NCBI GenBank assembly: GCA_007570785.1
Contig: ML664161.1
Coordinates: 13,874,416 to 13,938,415 of the forward strand
Length of the DNA: 64,000 bases
Direction of reading: 5' to 3'
Source of the DNA: Antilocapra americana
Lineage: Eukaryota; Chordata; Mammalia; Artiodactyla; Antilocapridae
Shown: piece after piece, positions 46,890-58,544 of the stretch
How the letters are laid out: every line of letters starts with the position of its first letter
How positions within the stretch are numbered: the first letter of the stretch is position 1
Notes under the pieces: generated by a model
Told to the model about the DNA's origin: nothing
The model's input: only the letters and a program-made list of their open reading frames with translations
The model's database searches: none
Translations under genes and position numbers: made by a program

Positions 46890-46997
46890 TACAGTGCTGG
46901 AAAATACAGCCCAGACAGGTTAAGTGTCTACCCCAATTTAAATAACTAGCCAAAGACAGAAGCTGGAATATAATCCAGGTCTTTAAACTCAAAAGAC
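46890..46997 (-). mobile_element. MIR, antisense
   Basis: CAGCCCAGACAGGTTAAGTG, AACTAGCCAAAGACAGAAGC and AATCCAGGTCTTTAAACTC follow the antisense MIR order (GGCCCAGAGAGGTTAAGTG ... ACCCAGGTCTG). Confidence 0.7.
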
Positions 46998-47194
46998 TAA
47001 GGTTTATCATTAGTTCTTGCAATCTTCTCCCTCTAATCTTACTTCCCACGCTAATCTTACCATATTGCTTAACCCTTAAAAATCTCTCGTGGAGGGTCAA
47101 GTGTAATCTTCTTTAATGTTTCCTTTTGACAGCTCTAATTCATATTAATTGCCCTCTTTTCCAAACCTACTACATTTAAATCAGTATCTCACAA

Positions 47195-47300
47195 TACAGC
47201 AACTTTTTATTCCACATGTATTATCTCATTTAATCCCCCCAACAATTTGAAAAGGCAGGAATATATTTGTCACCTTTACAAATGTCCCTAAGATGTTAAG
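47195..47300 (-). mobile_element. MIR remnant, antisense
   Basis: GTATTATCTCATTTAATCCCCCCAACAATTTGAAAAGGC and ACCTTTACAAATG match the antisense MIR 3' half. Confidence 0.6.
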
Positions 47301-47929
47301 ATGCTTACATTCAAACAATTACAATAGCTCCTCCACCAATAGCTGCTATTTAGAACTATGTCACCACCTCCAAAGTATATGCTCTTTAAATACAACATAC
47401 TTCAATTCTTTTTGTTTTCCTTCTCATCACACACACATAGAGTGGAAATTATGCTGAGATGACAGATAAGCAATTCTTTCTTTGTAACCAGAATTCAGAT
47501 TCACGCTTAATTTTTGATCCAGAATTCTTTCAATTATAACCGATAACTTTTGCTTGTTAAAAGAGTTCATCCTTTTCTTTAAAACCAGTTAACATAATCT
47601 GAACCCACTCCTGAGGAAGCAAACCCAAACTGAGGGATATTCTTCAAAACTGTCAATGTCAATGTAGTAAGACACAAAGAAAGCCTGAGGCCAGACTAAA
47701 GATCAGTCAGGTGTGTGATCTTGGATTGGATCCTATATCACAGTAAAACAATTGTTAGAAAGATCATTTCGGCAATTAGCAAAATTTGAACATGAAATAC
47801 ATTAAGTAACAGCACTGTATCAATATCAATACCCCTAAATTAGACCACTGCACTGTGTTTACTGTAACAGGAGAATGCACTTGTTCTTAAGAGATACATA
47901 CATGCATTGGGAGGTCAAAAAGCATGATG
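47301..47929. other. no recognised feature
   Basis: Nothing identified. Confidence 0.45.
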
Positions 47930-48135
47930 TGTACCTCTTATTCTCAAATGGTTCAGCTAAAAATAATGAGATAAATAAAAAATGACAAAAGAGACAATGA
48001 ATAATAATATAAAGCAAATGTACAAAAATGTCCAAAACTGGTAAACCTATTTGAAAGGTATACAAGAGTTCAAATATACACAAAAGTTGAAAAAAGATAT
48101 CACTGAGAGAGGAATGGATGGGCACATTCCAACAT
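47930..48135 (+). mobile_element. L1M 3' UTR, sense, left part
   Basis: CTCAAATGGTTCAGCTAAAAATAATG, AAATGTCCAAAACTGGTAAACC and TGAAAGGTATACAAGAGTTC resemble the 3' UTR of old mammalian L1. Confidence 0.5.
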
Positions 48136-48325
48136 TTTCTGGGAAGGGCCAGACAACTCACATTTTAGGTTTGGGGGGCCTTCTAGTCCCTGTCACAATT
48201 ACTCAGTGCTGTCACTGTAGCACAAAGACAGCCTCCAGACAACAACATAAACAAAAGGGCTTAGTATGTTCCAACAAAACTTGGTTTACAAAAAAGCAGG
48301 CCATAGTTTGCTGACCCTTGATCCA
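48136..48325. mobile_element. hAT-type non-autonomous element
   Basis: TCTGGGAAGGGCCAGACAAC, TTGGGGGGCCTTCTAGTCCC, AACAAAACTTGGTTTACAAAAAAGCAGGCC and TAGTTTGCTGACCCTTG: the same family as 33400-33640, here with a clearer GCTGACCCTTG end. Confidence 0.75.
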
Positions 48326-48379
48326 GATGCAAAAGACTGGCCATGCGGTGGTAAATGTTGGGAACTGTGCAACAGGAAC

Positions 48380-48445
48380 ACAAAATTGACTGCATTTTCT
48401 CTTACATGTTTTGACATTTTTCATAATAACGATTTAAAAACAAAG
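48380..48445 (+). mobile_element. possible continuation of the L1M 3' end
   Basis: CTTACATGTTTTGACATTTTTCATAATAACGATTTAAAAAC resembles the last bases of an old L1 3' end. It may be the part displaced by the hAT element. Confidence 0.4.
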
Positions 48446-49760
48446 CCCTTCGCCGAGAAATCTTCCTTTATGTCAATCTCCTCCTTCCCTTCCACAGCCT
48501 ACCTCCTGCAGAGGAAAAGTCACAATTGATGTGTTAATTTTCTCTTTAAATTCTAAACTCCCTGATGAAAAGGGTCTAATCTGATGATTAACATAAATTT
48601 GGTGGTCTAACAGGATGATGGAGCACCGTTCATCTCTGGCTCTGAATGCAAGTCTCTGCTTGGCACATGGGAGAGGAGCCTCTTTCTCTGAGGTGTAAGG
48701 AAGGCAAGCCTGGTGTGGTACAGGGCACTCTAGCAGCTGCAGATGCCTTGACAGAGGCTACTACTGTACACACTGGACACACTTAGATTTTACAAGATTT
48801 TTCTTGCTAAAGAAATAAAATTGGTGGAAGCTGCAACTAATTAAGAACCTCAGATGACAAGAAACCTAGAAAAACCATGAAGCATGTTGAAAACCTACAG
48901 CAATATTAGTAAGCAGACTTTTATTCTATTAAGAGAAGACATACTTAAACCATATCTGTACAATGTTGACAAATTAACCAAAATTCTGCTTCTGAGCACT
49001 ACTGTCAAATGTACTTATTCCAAAATATTGTCTCAACTATAGTACATTCTATTAGGTGATATAGGGTATACGATAATTCAAATATTTCCCCCTCCTCTAA
49101 AATAAGATACACGAAGATATTAACTGCTATATAAGACACGTGTGGTGAACACTATAAGCCTGTGTGTCAAGGCATCTACAGCTGTCATTAATAATATCAC
49201 TCCAATCAGGGGTAAAGGAAGAGGTGAAATGACAGAATGGAGAGAAGAACATCAAAAAGTTCAACATATCCCCTGGAAACTGCTAAGTACTAATTCAAAG
49301 CCCTTAATATCGTCATGAGATCAGCCTCTAACACAGACGTCCAATTTGGCTCTATATACTCTAATTTGAACTCTTGTGCACTTTGAAGAAGTCAAGACCT
49401 CTGACCTGAAATGTTAGAACATAAAATACTGCAAGTCCACCAACAGTAAAGCCACACTGTTGGAAATTCAATCTTGCGGGGCTAGCTTTCATATTGCTAT
49501 TACAGTCAAGTTTGAGGAAAAGCAGAGCTTTAGGATCAACGGCTCCGGTCTAACAGAGCTAAACAGGCTGTTGCAAAGAGCAACAGGTTCTTTAAATAAG
49601 TGGTGGTAACCTGAATCAAAGCACAGATCATCACATACGTGCAGGAAAAACTGGTGGTCGGGTATCTATCTTTTCGAGCTCTTTTGCAAATACCAAATAT
49701 TTAGTATACACATCCTCACCTTCCAATTCCAATAGCATTTCTTAAACCACAATACAGCTA
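48446..49760. other. no recognised feature
   Basis: 48600-48790 and 49450-49680 are non-repetitive and slightly GC-richer, but no splice-flanked frame was found. Confidence 0.42.
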
Positions 49761-49972
49761 ACTCTTCCCTGGTGGCTCAGATGATAAAGAATTTGCCTAC
49801 AATGCAGGAGACCCAGGTTCAATCCCTGGGTTGGGTAGATCCCCTGGAGAAGGGAATGGCAACCGACCCCAGTATTCTTACCTAGAGAATCCCCTGGAAA
49901 GAGGAGCCTGGTGGGCTACAGTCCATGGGATTGCCAAGAGTCTAACAGGACTGAGTGACTAACATTTTCACT
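49761..49972 (+). mobile_element. Bov-tA SINE, full length, sense
   Basis: CTTCCCTGGTGGCTCAGATG through GACTAACATTTTCACT. The B-box-like GGTTCAATCCCTGG is intact. Confidence 0.96.
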
Positions 49973-50261
49973 GCTTGAGTGTAGGGTACTATCTAATACA
50001 GTGAATTCCTCCCTAATAAATTAAGCTAAGATTGCTGCTAAACATTACAAGAAGTCAATCATAGGAAAATATCAGGTTGTGCAACACTTCCTACACATAC
50101 TATCCTGTACTCCACATTTATGTCTTATAGCTATAAAGTGAGAAAAAGTGAAGGCTTTTTTACTAACTTGTGGAGTCACAGAGCCCTATGAACAGTAGCA
50201 ATCTTCAGGTGGGCCATTCAAAAGCAGGCAAAGGAAATAAAAATCTTGACAGTATACTTTA

Positions 50262-50372
50262 ATTCAGTTCAGTTCAGTCACTCAGTCATGTCTGACTCTT
50301 TGCAACCCCATGGACTGCAGCACATCAGGCTTCCCTGTCCATCACCAACTCCCAGAGCTTGCTCAAACTCAT
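50262..50372 (-). mobile_element. BovB 3' tip, antisense
   Basis: TTCAGTTCAGTTCAGTCACTC to CCAGAGCTTGCTCAAACTC: only about 110 nt of the 3' end. Confidence 0.93.
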
Positions 50373-50440
50373 ATTTTAAAAGTCTTTTATTAATGTATAA
50401 GTAGCTCAGGAAAAAAAAAATCATATACATGAAAAACAGT

Positions 50441-50762
50441 ATTTTAAACTTTAATTTTTAACATCCAAATAATTTTGTATTGGGATATATAGCCAATTAA
50501 CAACATCGTGATAGTTTTAGGTGAACAGTGAGGGTACCCAGCCATACATATACACATGTTTCCATTCTCCCCCAAGCTCCCCTCCCATCCAGGCTGGCAC
50601 ATAACACTAAGCAGAGATCCATGTGCCATAAAATAGGTTTCTCTTGGTCATCCATTTTAAATGTAGCAGTGTGTACATGACCTTCCCAAAGTCCTCAACC
50701 ATCCCTTCCCCCTGGTAACCGTTAAGTTCGCTTTCAAAGTCTGTGAGTCTCTTTCTCAAAAC
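50441..50762 (-). mobile_element. ruminant L1 3' end, antisense
   Basis: TAGTTTTAGGTGAACAGTGAGGG, CACATGTTTCCATTCTCCCCC, TAGCAGTGTGTACATGACC, GGTAACCGTTAAGTTCGC and AGTCTGTGAGTCTCTTTCTC are the antisense of the L1 3' UTR common in ruminants. Confidence 0.85.
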
Positions 50763-52200
50763 AGTATTTTCACTTTCTTAAGCATAAAAGAATACACAAA
50801 TTAATAAAAACTTCCACATTTGAGTCTTAAAAAGTTACGGTTACATAAAATCTTCACTTTAACTGATTTGCACCAATTGCATAGTGAAGCATACCTATAG
50901 CAATATCACAGAAAGAAAGCTTTTATTTTAAGCCAATTTTTCCCAAACAAAATCCAGGCCATTCTCAAAGTGAGAATTTTGGCACAGTCTTTAAAATAAA
51001 AGCCTGTAAAATGAACAAACAAGATAAACGTTTAAAACATTAAACAGGCTAAGCTCAGAAGTTTTTTCTATTTTAAAAGCCACTCCAAAATCTCACTTCA
51101 AAGAAATAAAGACACATACTTTTTTCATGTTCTTAATTCTTATTTTCAGTGAGTCTTATCACTAAAAGGTCCTTAAATCATTCTGCCTAAAAGCCAGGTA
51201 TTTAAATATATTTGTGTCAATCAGCTTATATAACTAAGAGGTTTCTTCCAAACCTTAAAACAAATGATTTAAATACTTCTATCACAAAAGTACAAATAGG
51301 TACTAGTACATGTTCTCCTTCTAAGGATACTCTCTGCTAATGGATCCTTTACAAAGTAATAGCATAAATTCCTGAATCAGGCGATGTAGCTTTTAGATTT
51401 TCCTGGAAGAATAACAATGAAATTCTATTTACATTATCACAGTTTACGGGTTCCTGAAATCTTGCAAACTTCAATCCACAGTCAACAAATCACAACTATG
51501 ACAAATGTGATGGACTAACGCTTTAATTTTCAGTTCCAACTTTTCCCTCTTGCTATAGTGTCTCATTTCCACTGTTCATTGTGTTTTCCAACAAGCTTAG
51601 ATAGCCAAAAAATAAAAGTAGCTCAAGAAGGTAATCAGTTTTCAGGATAATGCATAATAATGTCGGCTAACCAAATCCTTCAAGGTAATAAATCTATTTT
51701 CACTCTCTCATTTTGCTATTTGACAGTAATGCAGAAACGGATGAACCCTGAAAAGAACAACCCTTCATAAATATGAAAGCAAAATAGAAGAGAAAAATGG
51801 AAATCCTTCAACAACCTTTGTCCCATGCAGAAATCCATTCTGTCAATTTAAGGACAAAACAACTCAACCTCTGCTTGAGTTCCTTCAACCTGAGTGCTTT
51901 CACCTGAGGATGCCCAATTTACTAGATTATCAGCTCAAACTGTTACAAAGTTCTTTCTGTTCGAGCATTCAGATATATCTACCTGTAACTTCTACATAAA
52001 ACAAGCTTAACTCTGCTCCAAATGAAAACCTTAGGTACTGGGAAGACTTTCTCTCAGTCTCATTCTCAAGTGTTCCATTTTCCCTTTTAAAAAATTGTGA
52101 TGTAACAATTACAAGAGCTGCTCCAGTTTGTGTCCTTCTAAAAATATGACTTCTAAGATGAAACACAGTGCTTTTATTTACAGCAGTTTTTCTTCAATAA
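50763..52200. other. no recognised feature
   Basis: AT-rich. No repeat or exon identified. Confidence 0.45.
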
Positions 52201-52414
52201 GACTTCCCTGGTGGCTCAGACGTTAAAGCATCTGCCCGCAATGCAGGAGACCTGGGTTCAATCCCTGGGTCGGGAAGATCTCCTGGAGAAGGAAATGGCA
52301 GCCCACTCCAGTATTCATGCATGGAAAAATCCTATGGACAGACAAGCCTGTAGGCTACATTCCATGGGGTCACAAAGAGTCAGAGATGACTGAGTGACTT
52401 CTTTCACTTTTGTT
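52201..52414 (+). mobile_element. Bov-tA SINE, full length, sense
   Basis: GACTTCCCTGGTGGCTCAGAC through GACTTCTTTCACTTTTG. Confidence 0.96.
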
Positions 52415-52564
52415 CAATGCTTAGTGAATGTATTCTTATTTTAGATAACAGGTTGACAGCAGTCAGTAAAACTAAAATCTCTTCAACCACTAATAAGATC
52501 TAGGAAGTACAGATAAAAATTCACAAAATATTAATAATTAATATCCTGTAAAATCTAAGTGGGA

Positions 52565-52668
52565 AAAAAATTTTGAAAAAGAATTAGATACATGTATATG
52601 TGTAATTGAAATGAACACACTGTTAATTAACTATACTCCAATATAAAGTAAGTTTTTTTTAAAAAATT
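52565..52668 (+). mobile_element. ruminant L1 3' tip, sense
   Basis: ACATGTATATGTGTAATTG, GTTAATTAACTATACTCCAATATAAAG and a T/A-rich end: the last hundred bases of L1, inserted at the left edge of an older L1 copy. Confidence 0.75.
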
Positions 52669-52679
52669 CACAAAAATCT

Positions 52680-53290
52680 GTCATTGTAACAAATGGGTGC
52701 TGAGACAATTCAATATCCACATGGAAAAGAATGAGGCTAAAACTCTTCCTATCACATAAAATTAGTTAAGAATCGATCAGAGACCTAAGTGACTTTAAAT
52801 TTAAGCAATGGTTTCTTAGAGATGATACTTAGAGCAAAAGCAACAAAAGGAAAGAAAATTAACAGCCATCAAGAAAATTTAAAACGTTTTTGCTTCAAAG
52901 AAACACAATTATAAAAAAAAAAAAATAGCCCACAGAATAGAGAAAAAAAAGATTAGGAACTTGTGTCTAGAATATGTAAAGAAATATTACAACTCAATAA
53001 TAAAAAGATCAGCAACTCAATTTAAAAGGAAGTGAAGCATCTGAATAGATACTCCACCAAAGAAGATATACAAATGGCTAATGAAAATTCACTCAACATC
53101 ATTAGCCATCAGGGAAATGCAAATCAAAATCACAATGAGATACCACTTCACATCCACTAGGATAGTTATCAACAACAATGAAAGCCCCAGTAATAATGGT
53201 TATCAAGGATGCGGATAAACAATAAACTTCACACACGGCAGGTGTGAATGTAAAATGCAGTCACTTTGAAAAATTCTGGCATTTCCTCAA
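52680..53290 (+). mobile_element. L1 ORF2 3' region, decayed, sense
   Basis: CAAATGGGTGCTGAGACAATTC, AATATCCACATGGAAAAGAATGAGG, GGGAAATGCAAATCAAAATCAC, GAGATACCACTTCACATCC and AATGTAAAATGCAGTCACTTTG run in ORF2 order. This corresponds to the C-terminal part of the L1 protein. Frames are broken by indels and by the inserted A-run near 52913. Confidence 0.85.
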
Positions 53291-53687
53291 TTATTAGCAT
53301 TTCATTTGAAATATTAGAAAATTTTTTAAAAAATGAAAATTTCAAAAATATACTTAGTATAAAATTGACATGTCATTAAAAGATTTCATAAAAATGAAAA
53401 ACTTTATCAGGATATGTTTCCTTTCTATATATGTACTTACGGATAACTACAATGACCCATTTGCAATTGTCTTTATACTTATTCCTGACAATTTAAAAAG
53501 TTCACTAAATTCTTCAGTTACAAAATTTTCAAATTTTTAAGGTAAAAAAAAAAATTATCCCTCAAACTGACAAGTGATTTTATAATCAAATAGTTGAGTT
53601 GGAGAGCAATGACTTTTAATCAAAGTTATAGTATGGGTGATCAAAAATCATTAATAGCTTCTAGAGGAAGATCATATATTTACAAAA
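53291..53687. other. no recognised feature
   Basis: Very AT-rich. Nothing identified. Confidence 0.45.
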
Positions 53688-54556
53688 AAGTATATGCAGA
53701 GTACATAATGCGAAATGCTGGGCTGGAGGAAGCACAAGCTGGAATCAAGATTGCTGGGAGAAATATCAATCACCTCAGAGATGCAGATGACACCACCCTT
53801 ATGCCAGAAAGCAAAGAAGAACTAAAGAGTCTCTTGAAAGTGAAAGAGGAGAGTGAAAAAGTTGGCTTGAAACTCAACATTCAGAAAACTAAGATCATGG
53901 CATCTGGCCCCATCACTTCTTGGAAAATAGATGGGGAACAATGGAAACAGTGACAGACTATTTCTTTAGGCTCCAAAATCACTACAGATGATGACTGTAG
54001 CCATGAAATTAAAAGACGCTTGCTCCTTGGATAAAAAGCTATGATCAACCTAGATAGCATATTAAAAAGCAGAGACATTAATTTACCAAAAAAGGTCGGT
54101 CTAGCCCAAAACTATGGTTCTTCCAGTAGTCATGTATGGATGTCAGAGTTAGACTATAAAGAAAGCTGAGAGCCAAAGAATTGATGCTTTTGAACTGTGG
54201 TATTGGAGAAGACTCTTGAGAGTCCCTTGGACTGGCAAGGAGATCCAACCAGTCCATCCTAAAGGAAATCAGTCCTGAATATTCCCTGGAATGACTGATG
54301 CTGAAGCTGAAACTCCAATACTTTGGCCACCTGATGTGAAGAACTGACTCATCGAAAAAGACCTTGATGCTGGAAAAGATTGTAGGTGGGAGGAGAAGGG
54401 GAAGACAGAGGATGAGATGGTTGGATGGCATCACTAATGCGATGGGCATTGAGTTTGAGTAGGCTCTGGGAGTTGGTGATGCACAGGGAAGCCTGGCGTG
54501 CTGCAGTCCATGGGGTTGCAAAGAGTCAGAAATGACTAAACTAGTGAACTTTAGCT
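53688..54556 (+). mobile_element. BovB LINE, about 870 bp, 5'-truncated
   Basis: TATATGCAGAGTACATAATGCG through GTCAGAAATGACTAAACTAGTG. More diverged than the copy at 42564. The first tyrosine of the catalytic box is replaced (RDADDT, codon 53780-53782). Frameshifts follow after IDGEQWKQ (53953). No function is possible. Confidence 0.95.
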
Positions 54557-54654
54557 CTATCCAGTAAAGCTGATACAAATACTGCATTTTCTCCCACAAA
54601 TAATGGATAGTAAATGCCTGGTTCTCTCAAAACAAGAAAATATTCATAAAGCAA

Positions 54655-54785
54655 AGATTGCTGGGTACCGTTCCTCATCCCCAACTCCATGATTCAACTG
54701 CTAGGTTTGGGACAAGATCAGGGATTTGCATTTCTTACAAGTTATCAAAAGATGCTGATGCTGTCAGAGGCCTACTGTATGAAAC
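54655..54785. mobile_element. MER5A-like hAT element
   Basis: CATCCCCAACTCCATGATTC, GGATTTGCATTTCTTACAAG and GATGCTGATGCTGTCAGAGG match the middle and right part of a MER5A-type MITE. Confidence 0.65.
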
Positions 54786-55685
54786 CTACTACATGATCCT
54801 GAATCATATTAACAATATTCTGCTGAGAACAAAAATTGGTAATGTTTATGATCCAATGATCATTTGTCAAACATCTTTTACCAAACAACCAGTACATGCG
54901 TCCATTAACATGCCCATGAAGTATTTTTCAAGCCTTTGCTCAGCTATTCTGCATCCATCAAGTCTCCTTTGATTCTCCTGATGGAAAATAATTGCTTACT
55001 CCTTTGAATCCAAGCCCTTTCTTGTACCATCCATAAAATAATTATTATCAGCTTTATTTGGTTTAGCTTTATTTAGTTTTAGTTTTTTTAAGCTTTATTT
55101 AGACAAATAATTAGTATTATTTGTCTAGCTATTTATATTCAAGGCATGCCATCTAGTAAACTAAGTTTCATGGTAGCCAATAGCTCTTCAAGAGTTCTCA
55201 GCACAGGCTCTCCACAAACACTGAATAAAAACATGTTCAGCAAATAATCGGAATCAATATCTTTCACTTAATCTCTGGAAAAGAGGAAGGCACAGTAAGT
55301 AAGCTTTTATAGAGACATGAATTGAAAACCAAATCCTTTTCAAGTGACTGTACATAATGCTAAATTATAATACTTAACAATTTAGGCACAAGATTAGGAG
55401 TACGAACACTGAACCAGAGACTCAAAACCTAGCTTCAACGGAAACAATATAACCCTTGAGTTGGTCAATTAACCTACTCTGCTCATAAAATGTATTCATA
55501 AAATGCATTCACAATCCAAAATCAGACTATATGCTTTCAACATGAATCTGCCAAAGACAGATTACAATCAGTATACCTGCTGTCTAAGTTCAATTGTTAT
55601 ATTATTTACATCAAAAATATCTTTTATGGCATTTATTAAGTACGCGGTCACCTGACCTCTATAAACAAACTCTACTTGTATATAT
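54786..55685. other. no recognised gene; small palindrome
   Basis: Contains the inverted repeat at 55100-55127 and TTTA-rich sequence at 55050-55140. Confidence 0.45.
55100..55127. repeat. 12-bp perfect inverted repeat, 4-base loop
   Basis: TAGACAAATAAT, loop TAGT, ATTATTTGTCTA. Confidence 0.9.
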
Positions 55686-55896
55686 GGTGGTTTAGTCACT
55701 AAGTCATGCCCAACTCTTGAGGCCCCATGGACTGTGTAGCCTGCTGGGCTCCTCTGTCCATGGGATTCTCCAGGCAAGAACACTGCAGTAGGCTGCCATT
55801 TCCTTCTCCAGAGGATCTTCCCAACCCAGGAATTGAAGCTGGGTCTCCTATACTGCAGGCAGATTCTTTACTGACTGAGCTACAAGGGAAGTTCCC
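55686..55896 (-). mobile_element. Bov-tA SINE, antisense
   Basis: GTGGTTTAGTCACTAAGTC to GAGCTACAAGGGAAGTTCCC. Full length. Confidence 0.94.
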
Positions 55897-56029
55897 ACCA
55901 ATTTCCTTGAAAATAAGAAGCATTCCTATGGTATCTCCAAAAGCCAAGAATTTAGCGACACTTTTAAAATGTTGTCAGTTATCTGAATTTTCAGCATGAG
56001 TTATAAATCTATATTTTCATGTCACTCCA

Positions 56030-56175
56030 CTGTATTATCTTTCATCTGTTTACCCAACTTTAGCAAACTATGAGCTCCTTCAAGAGAAAAGGGGACCCGA
56101 GTGCTATTCATACCCCAATGCCTAACACAGAACCTCGGAAACAGCAGGTGCTTAAGAAATACACAGAAGCACTGT
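56030..56175 (+). mobile_element. L2 3' end
   Basis: CAAACTATGAGCTCCTTCAAG, ACCCCAATGCCTAACACAGAACC, CAGGTGCTTAAGAAATAC fits the L2 ending (GTGAGCTCCTTGAGGGC ... AGCACAGTGCC ... GGTGCTCAATAAAT). Confidence 0.65.
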
Positions 56176-56417
56176 GTCTTTCATTATCTCACATATTCTT
56201 CTTCAAATAAGTGTGTAAGACTATTAGTATCTACACTAGCAATTTAGAGAAGAAATGAGATCCAAAGCCATTCCAGCAACTCAAGTCCTAAATAAAAGAA
56301 AAGCATACCATATTTGGAATCCTATCTAATCTATGATGAATTTTAAGATCAGGACAATGAAGGGATCACTTTCTGAAACACATCAGGTCAGTTAAAGGAG
56401 TTTTAGAGGGAAAGGAG

Positions 56418-56612
56418 GCTTTCCTAGGTGGTACAGTGGTTAAGAATGCGCCTGCAATGCAGGAAGACTCCAGTTCAATCCCTGGGTTGGAAAGATCCCC
56501 TGGAGTAGGAAATGGCGACCCACTCCAGTATTCTTGCCTGGAGAATCGCATGGAAAGAGGAGCCTGGCGGGCTACAGTCCATAGGGTTGGACACAACTGA
56601 GCAGACACACAC
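56418..56612 (+). mobile_element. Bov-tA SINE with 3' deletion
   Basis: GGCTTTCCTAGGTGGTACAG through GTTGGACACAACTGAGCAG. The GCAAAGAGTC block near the 3' end is missing. A (CA)n run follows. Confidence 0.93.
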
Positions 56613-56819
56613 AAAGAGGGAGAGGAAGAGCTGTTTAAACACACACAGGCAGTCGTCATTTTGTACAGTAGTGTGGGACCATAAAAATGACTTTGTTAGA
56701 TGAAATCAAGCCAAGTAACCTTAATCAGGGGGGAACTGTTGGATGACCTTTTAAAACTCTCAGTTATTAGAAGATAAAAATATAGAACTAATACTCAGTA
56801 CACTCTAATGTAAAAAGTG

Positions 56820-57290
56820 AGAACAACTGTGAACCAAAGTGCTTTATTTGCTTATACACAAACTTATCCAGTAGTTTCAATAGCACTTGTCTCCTCTAAT
56901 GGTATAACTTACAATACAGAGGGACAGCATCTCTTACATTTTATACATCTTGGGAAACTGCCACATCCTTGTCTAAATTGGGACCAGCTTCTAACATTTT
57001 ATCCCCTGCACTTTCAATGTTAAGAGTCCCATTAGTGTGAAGTTTTTTGCCAGCATCACTTCCTCTGGACATCACCCTTTTCAGCACAACCACTTTTCCT
57101 TTTATTTCTAAGTCTGCCTTCATTAAGCTCCTCTGACTGCAAATCCAGAGTCTCCAGAACAGTGGCAACATTCTACTCTTCCATAACTCCATTTACATCT
57201 GATTCAAATATCACCTTCAGAGTTATCACTTTCCATTTCCTTATTGTACGTCCATTTTTACTGACATTAAGATGTGGCTTAATAAAAGTT
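56820..57290 (-). pseudogene. unassigned coding-like relic, minus strand
   Basis: On the minus strand one frame reads FIKPHLNVSKNGRTIRKWK and, further on, FESDVNGVMEE, a stop, NVATVLETLDLQSEEL. After a change of frame it reads KADLEIKGKVVVLKRVMSRG, then GTLNIESAGDKMLEAGPNLD, ending in a stop near 56941. About 90 nt later comes AATAAA (complement of 56843-56848). Acidic, lysine-rich protein-like text shared over two frames suggests a decayed retrocopy or old exon. I do not recognise the parent. No A-tail or target duplication was found. It could be coincidence. Confidence 0.25.
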
Positions 57291-57649
57291 CTGTGATGTT
57301 CAGAAGACAGTAAGCAGGTTTATTGAGGAAAACAAGCAAGGAATATTACGGAGGGAAATGTTTAATGGTCATAAAAATTAATTAGGTTATGTAACTTAAA
57401 CAAATCTACATGCCAAAACCATCATATGCAAAATTGAAAGGTATGATTAACTGAAGAAAAGTTACAACTCATTTCCCAGATAAAAAAATAACTTCCTTCA
57501 TAGGAAACAAACAGCTTACAAAAACAAAAACTTTAAAGCCTGAAACATGAAAGGATGCTCATAAAAATTTAAAGTTTGAAACATGAAAAGACTGTCTTCC
57601 TGTAAAAGAAATGTAATGAAAGAGTTCACCAAGAACTTCTGATAAAACC
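57291..57649. other. no recognised feature
   Basis: AT-rich. AAAGCCTGAAACATGAAAGG and AAAGTTTGAAACATGAAAAG (57535 and 57570) form a weak direct repeat. Confidence 0.45.
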
Positions 57650-58020
57650 TGGATAAAACTCAGGTATAATACTGAGTAAGCTGTAAATAAGGACACATAC
57701 TGTATGATTTATATGAAGTATGAGAAAAATGAATTGATATTGTAAGTCAAGATGATATTCACCTTTCCAGAGGCTGGGGCAGAAAAGAGGAAGGAGGAGG
57801 AAAAGGTAAAACAGTGTACTAATATACAATATTTGGGGGGGGGGAGTTGAAAGTATATTATTCTTTGTATATAACATCATCTCTGGAAGGACATATAAGA
57901 AAATGAGAATACTGGTTCCTCCAGGGTGGGGAACCAAGTAGTTGCAGGAAGATTTTTTCCATTTATATATTTGGAAAAATTTAAACTTTGAGCCATGTAA
58001 AATGTTTAAATCGTCAAAAT
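57650..58020 (+). mobile_element. L1M 3' end, sense
   Basis: CATACTGTATGATTTATATGAAG, CCAGAGGCTGGGGCAG, TCTCTGGAAGGACATATAAG, GGTTCCTCCAGGGTGGGGAACC and GAGCCATGTAAAATG follow an old L1 3' end. An 11-G run sits at about 57834-57844. Confidence 0.68.
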
Positions 58021-58544
58021 GATGACACTAAAAAATAATTACCTGAAAGAGAAGCAAAAATAGGAACCCATAGAGAGATTATCAGAGCCAAATTAAAATA
58101 ACTGCTCATCACTTCTCAGAGAAAAGACTATCTAGAAATGTTTTAAAAGGAAAAGGCCACAATATTTGGGATTCAGATATACTGTGAAATTAGTTAAATT
58201 ACTGCAGCTTATTGAGAGGTGCACAATACAACAGCAATAGGAAACAATGTTTCTGAGAACAAAGAGAATTTATTTAGCAAAACAGGGATGTTCAATCTCA
58301 ACATATCTATTTGACATGAATCCAAATAAGAGAGATGAGACAGTTCTAAACACTTAAGTATGAAAGGAAACAGAAAGAAAGAGACAAGACAGAGCCCCAG
58401 AAGCTATGTTTAATAAGGAATCAGAAAACTGTAAAGGGCAGAACATTGAATTTTTGTTTTATATTCACACTACATAAAATGTTATGGCCGTGAGCATTCA
58501 CTGTAAGGTTCTTGCCATCTTCTACTTCTACTCCCTTGTACAAT
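58021..58544. other. no recognised feature
   Basis: Nothing identified. Confidence 0.45.

Noticed and set aside
54078..54599. 173-codon antisense open frame, the longest in the window
   Set aside because: Lies entirely across a BovB copy and its edge, read backwards.
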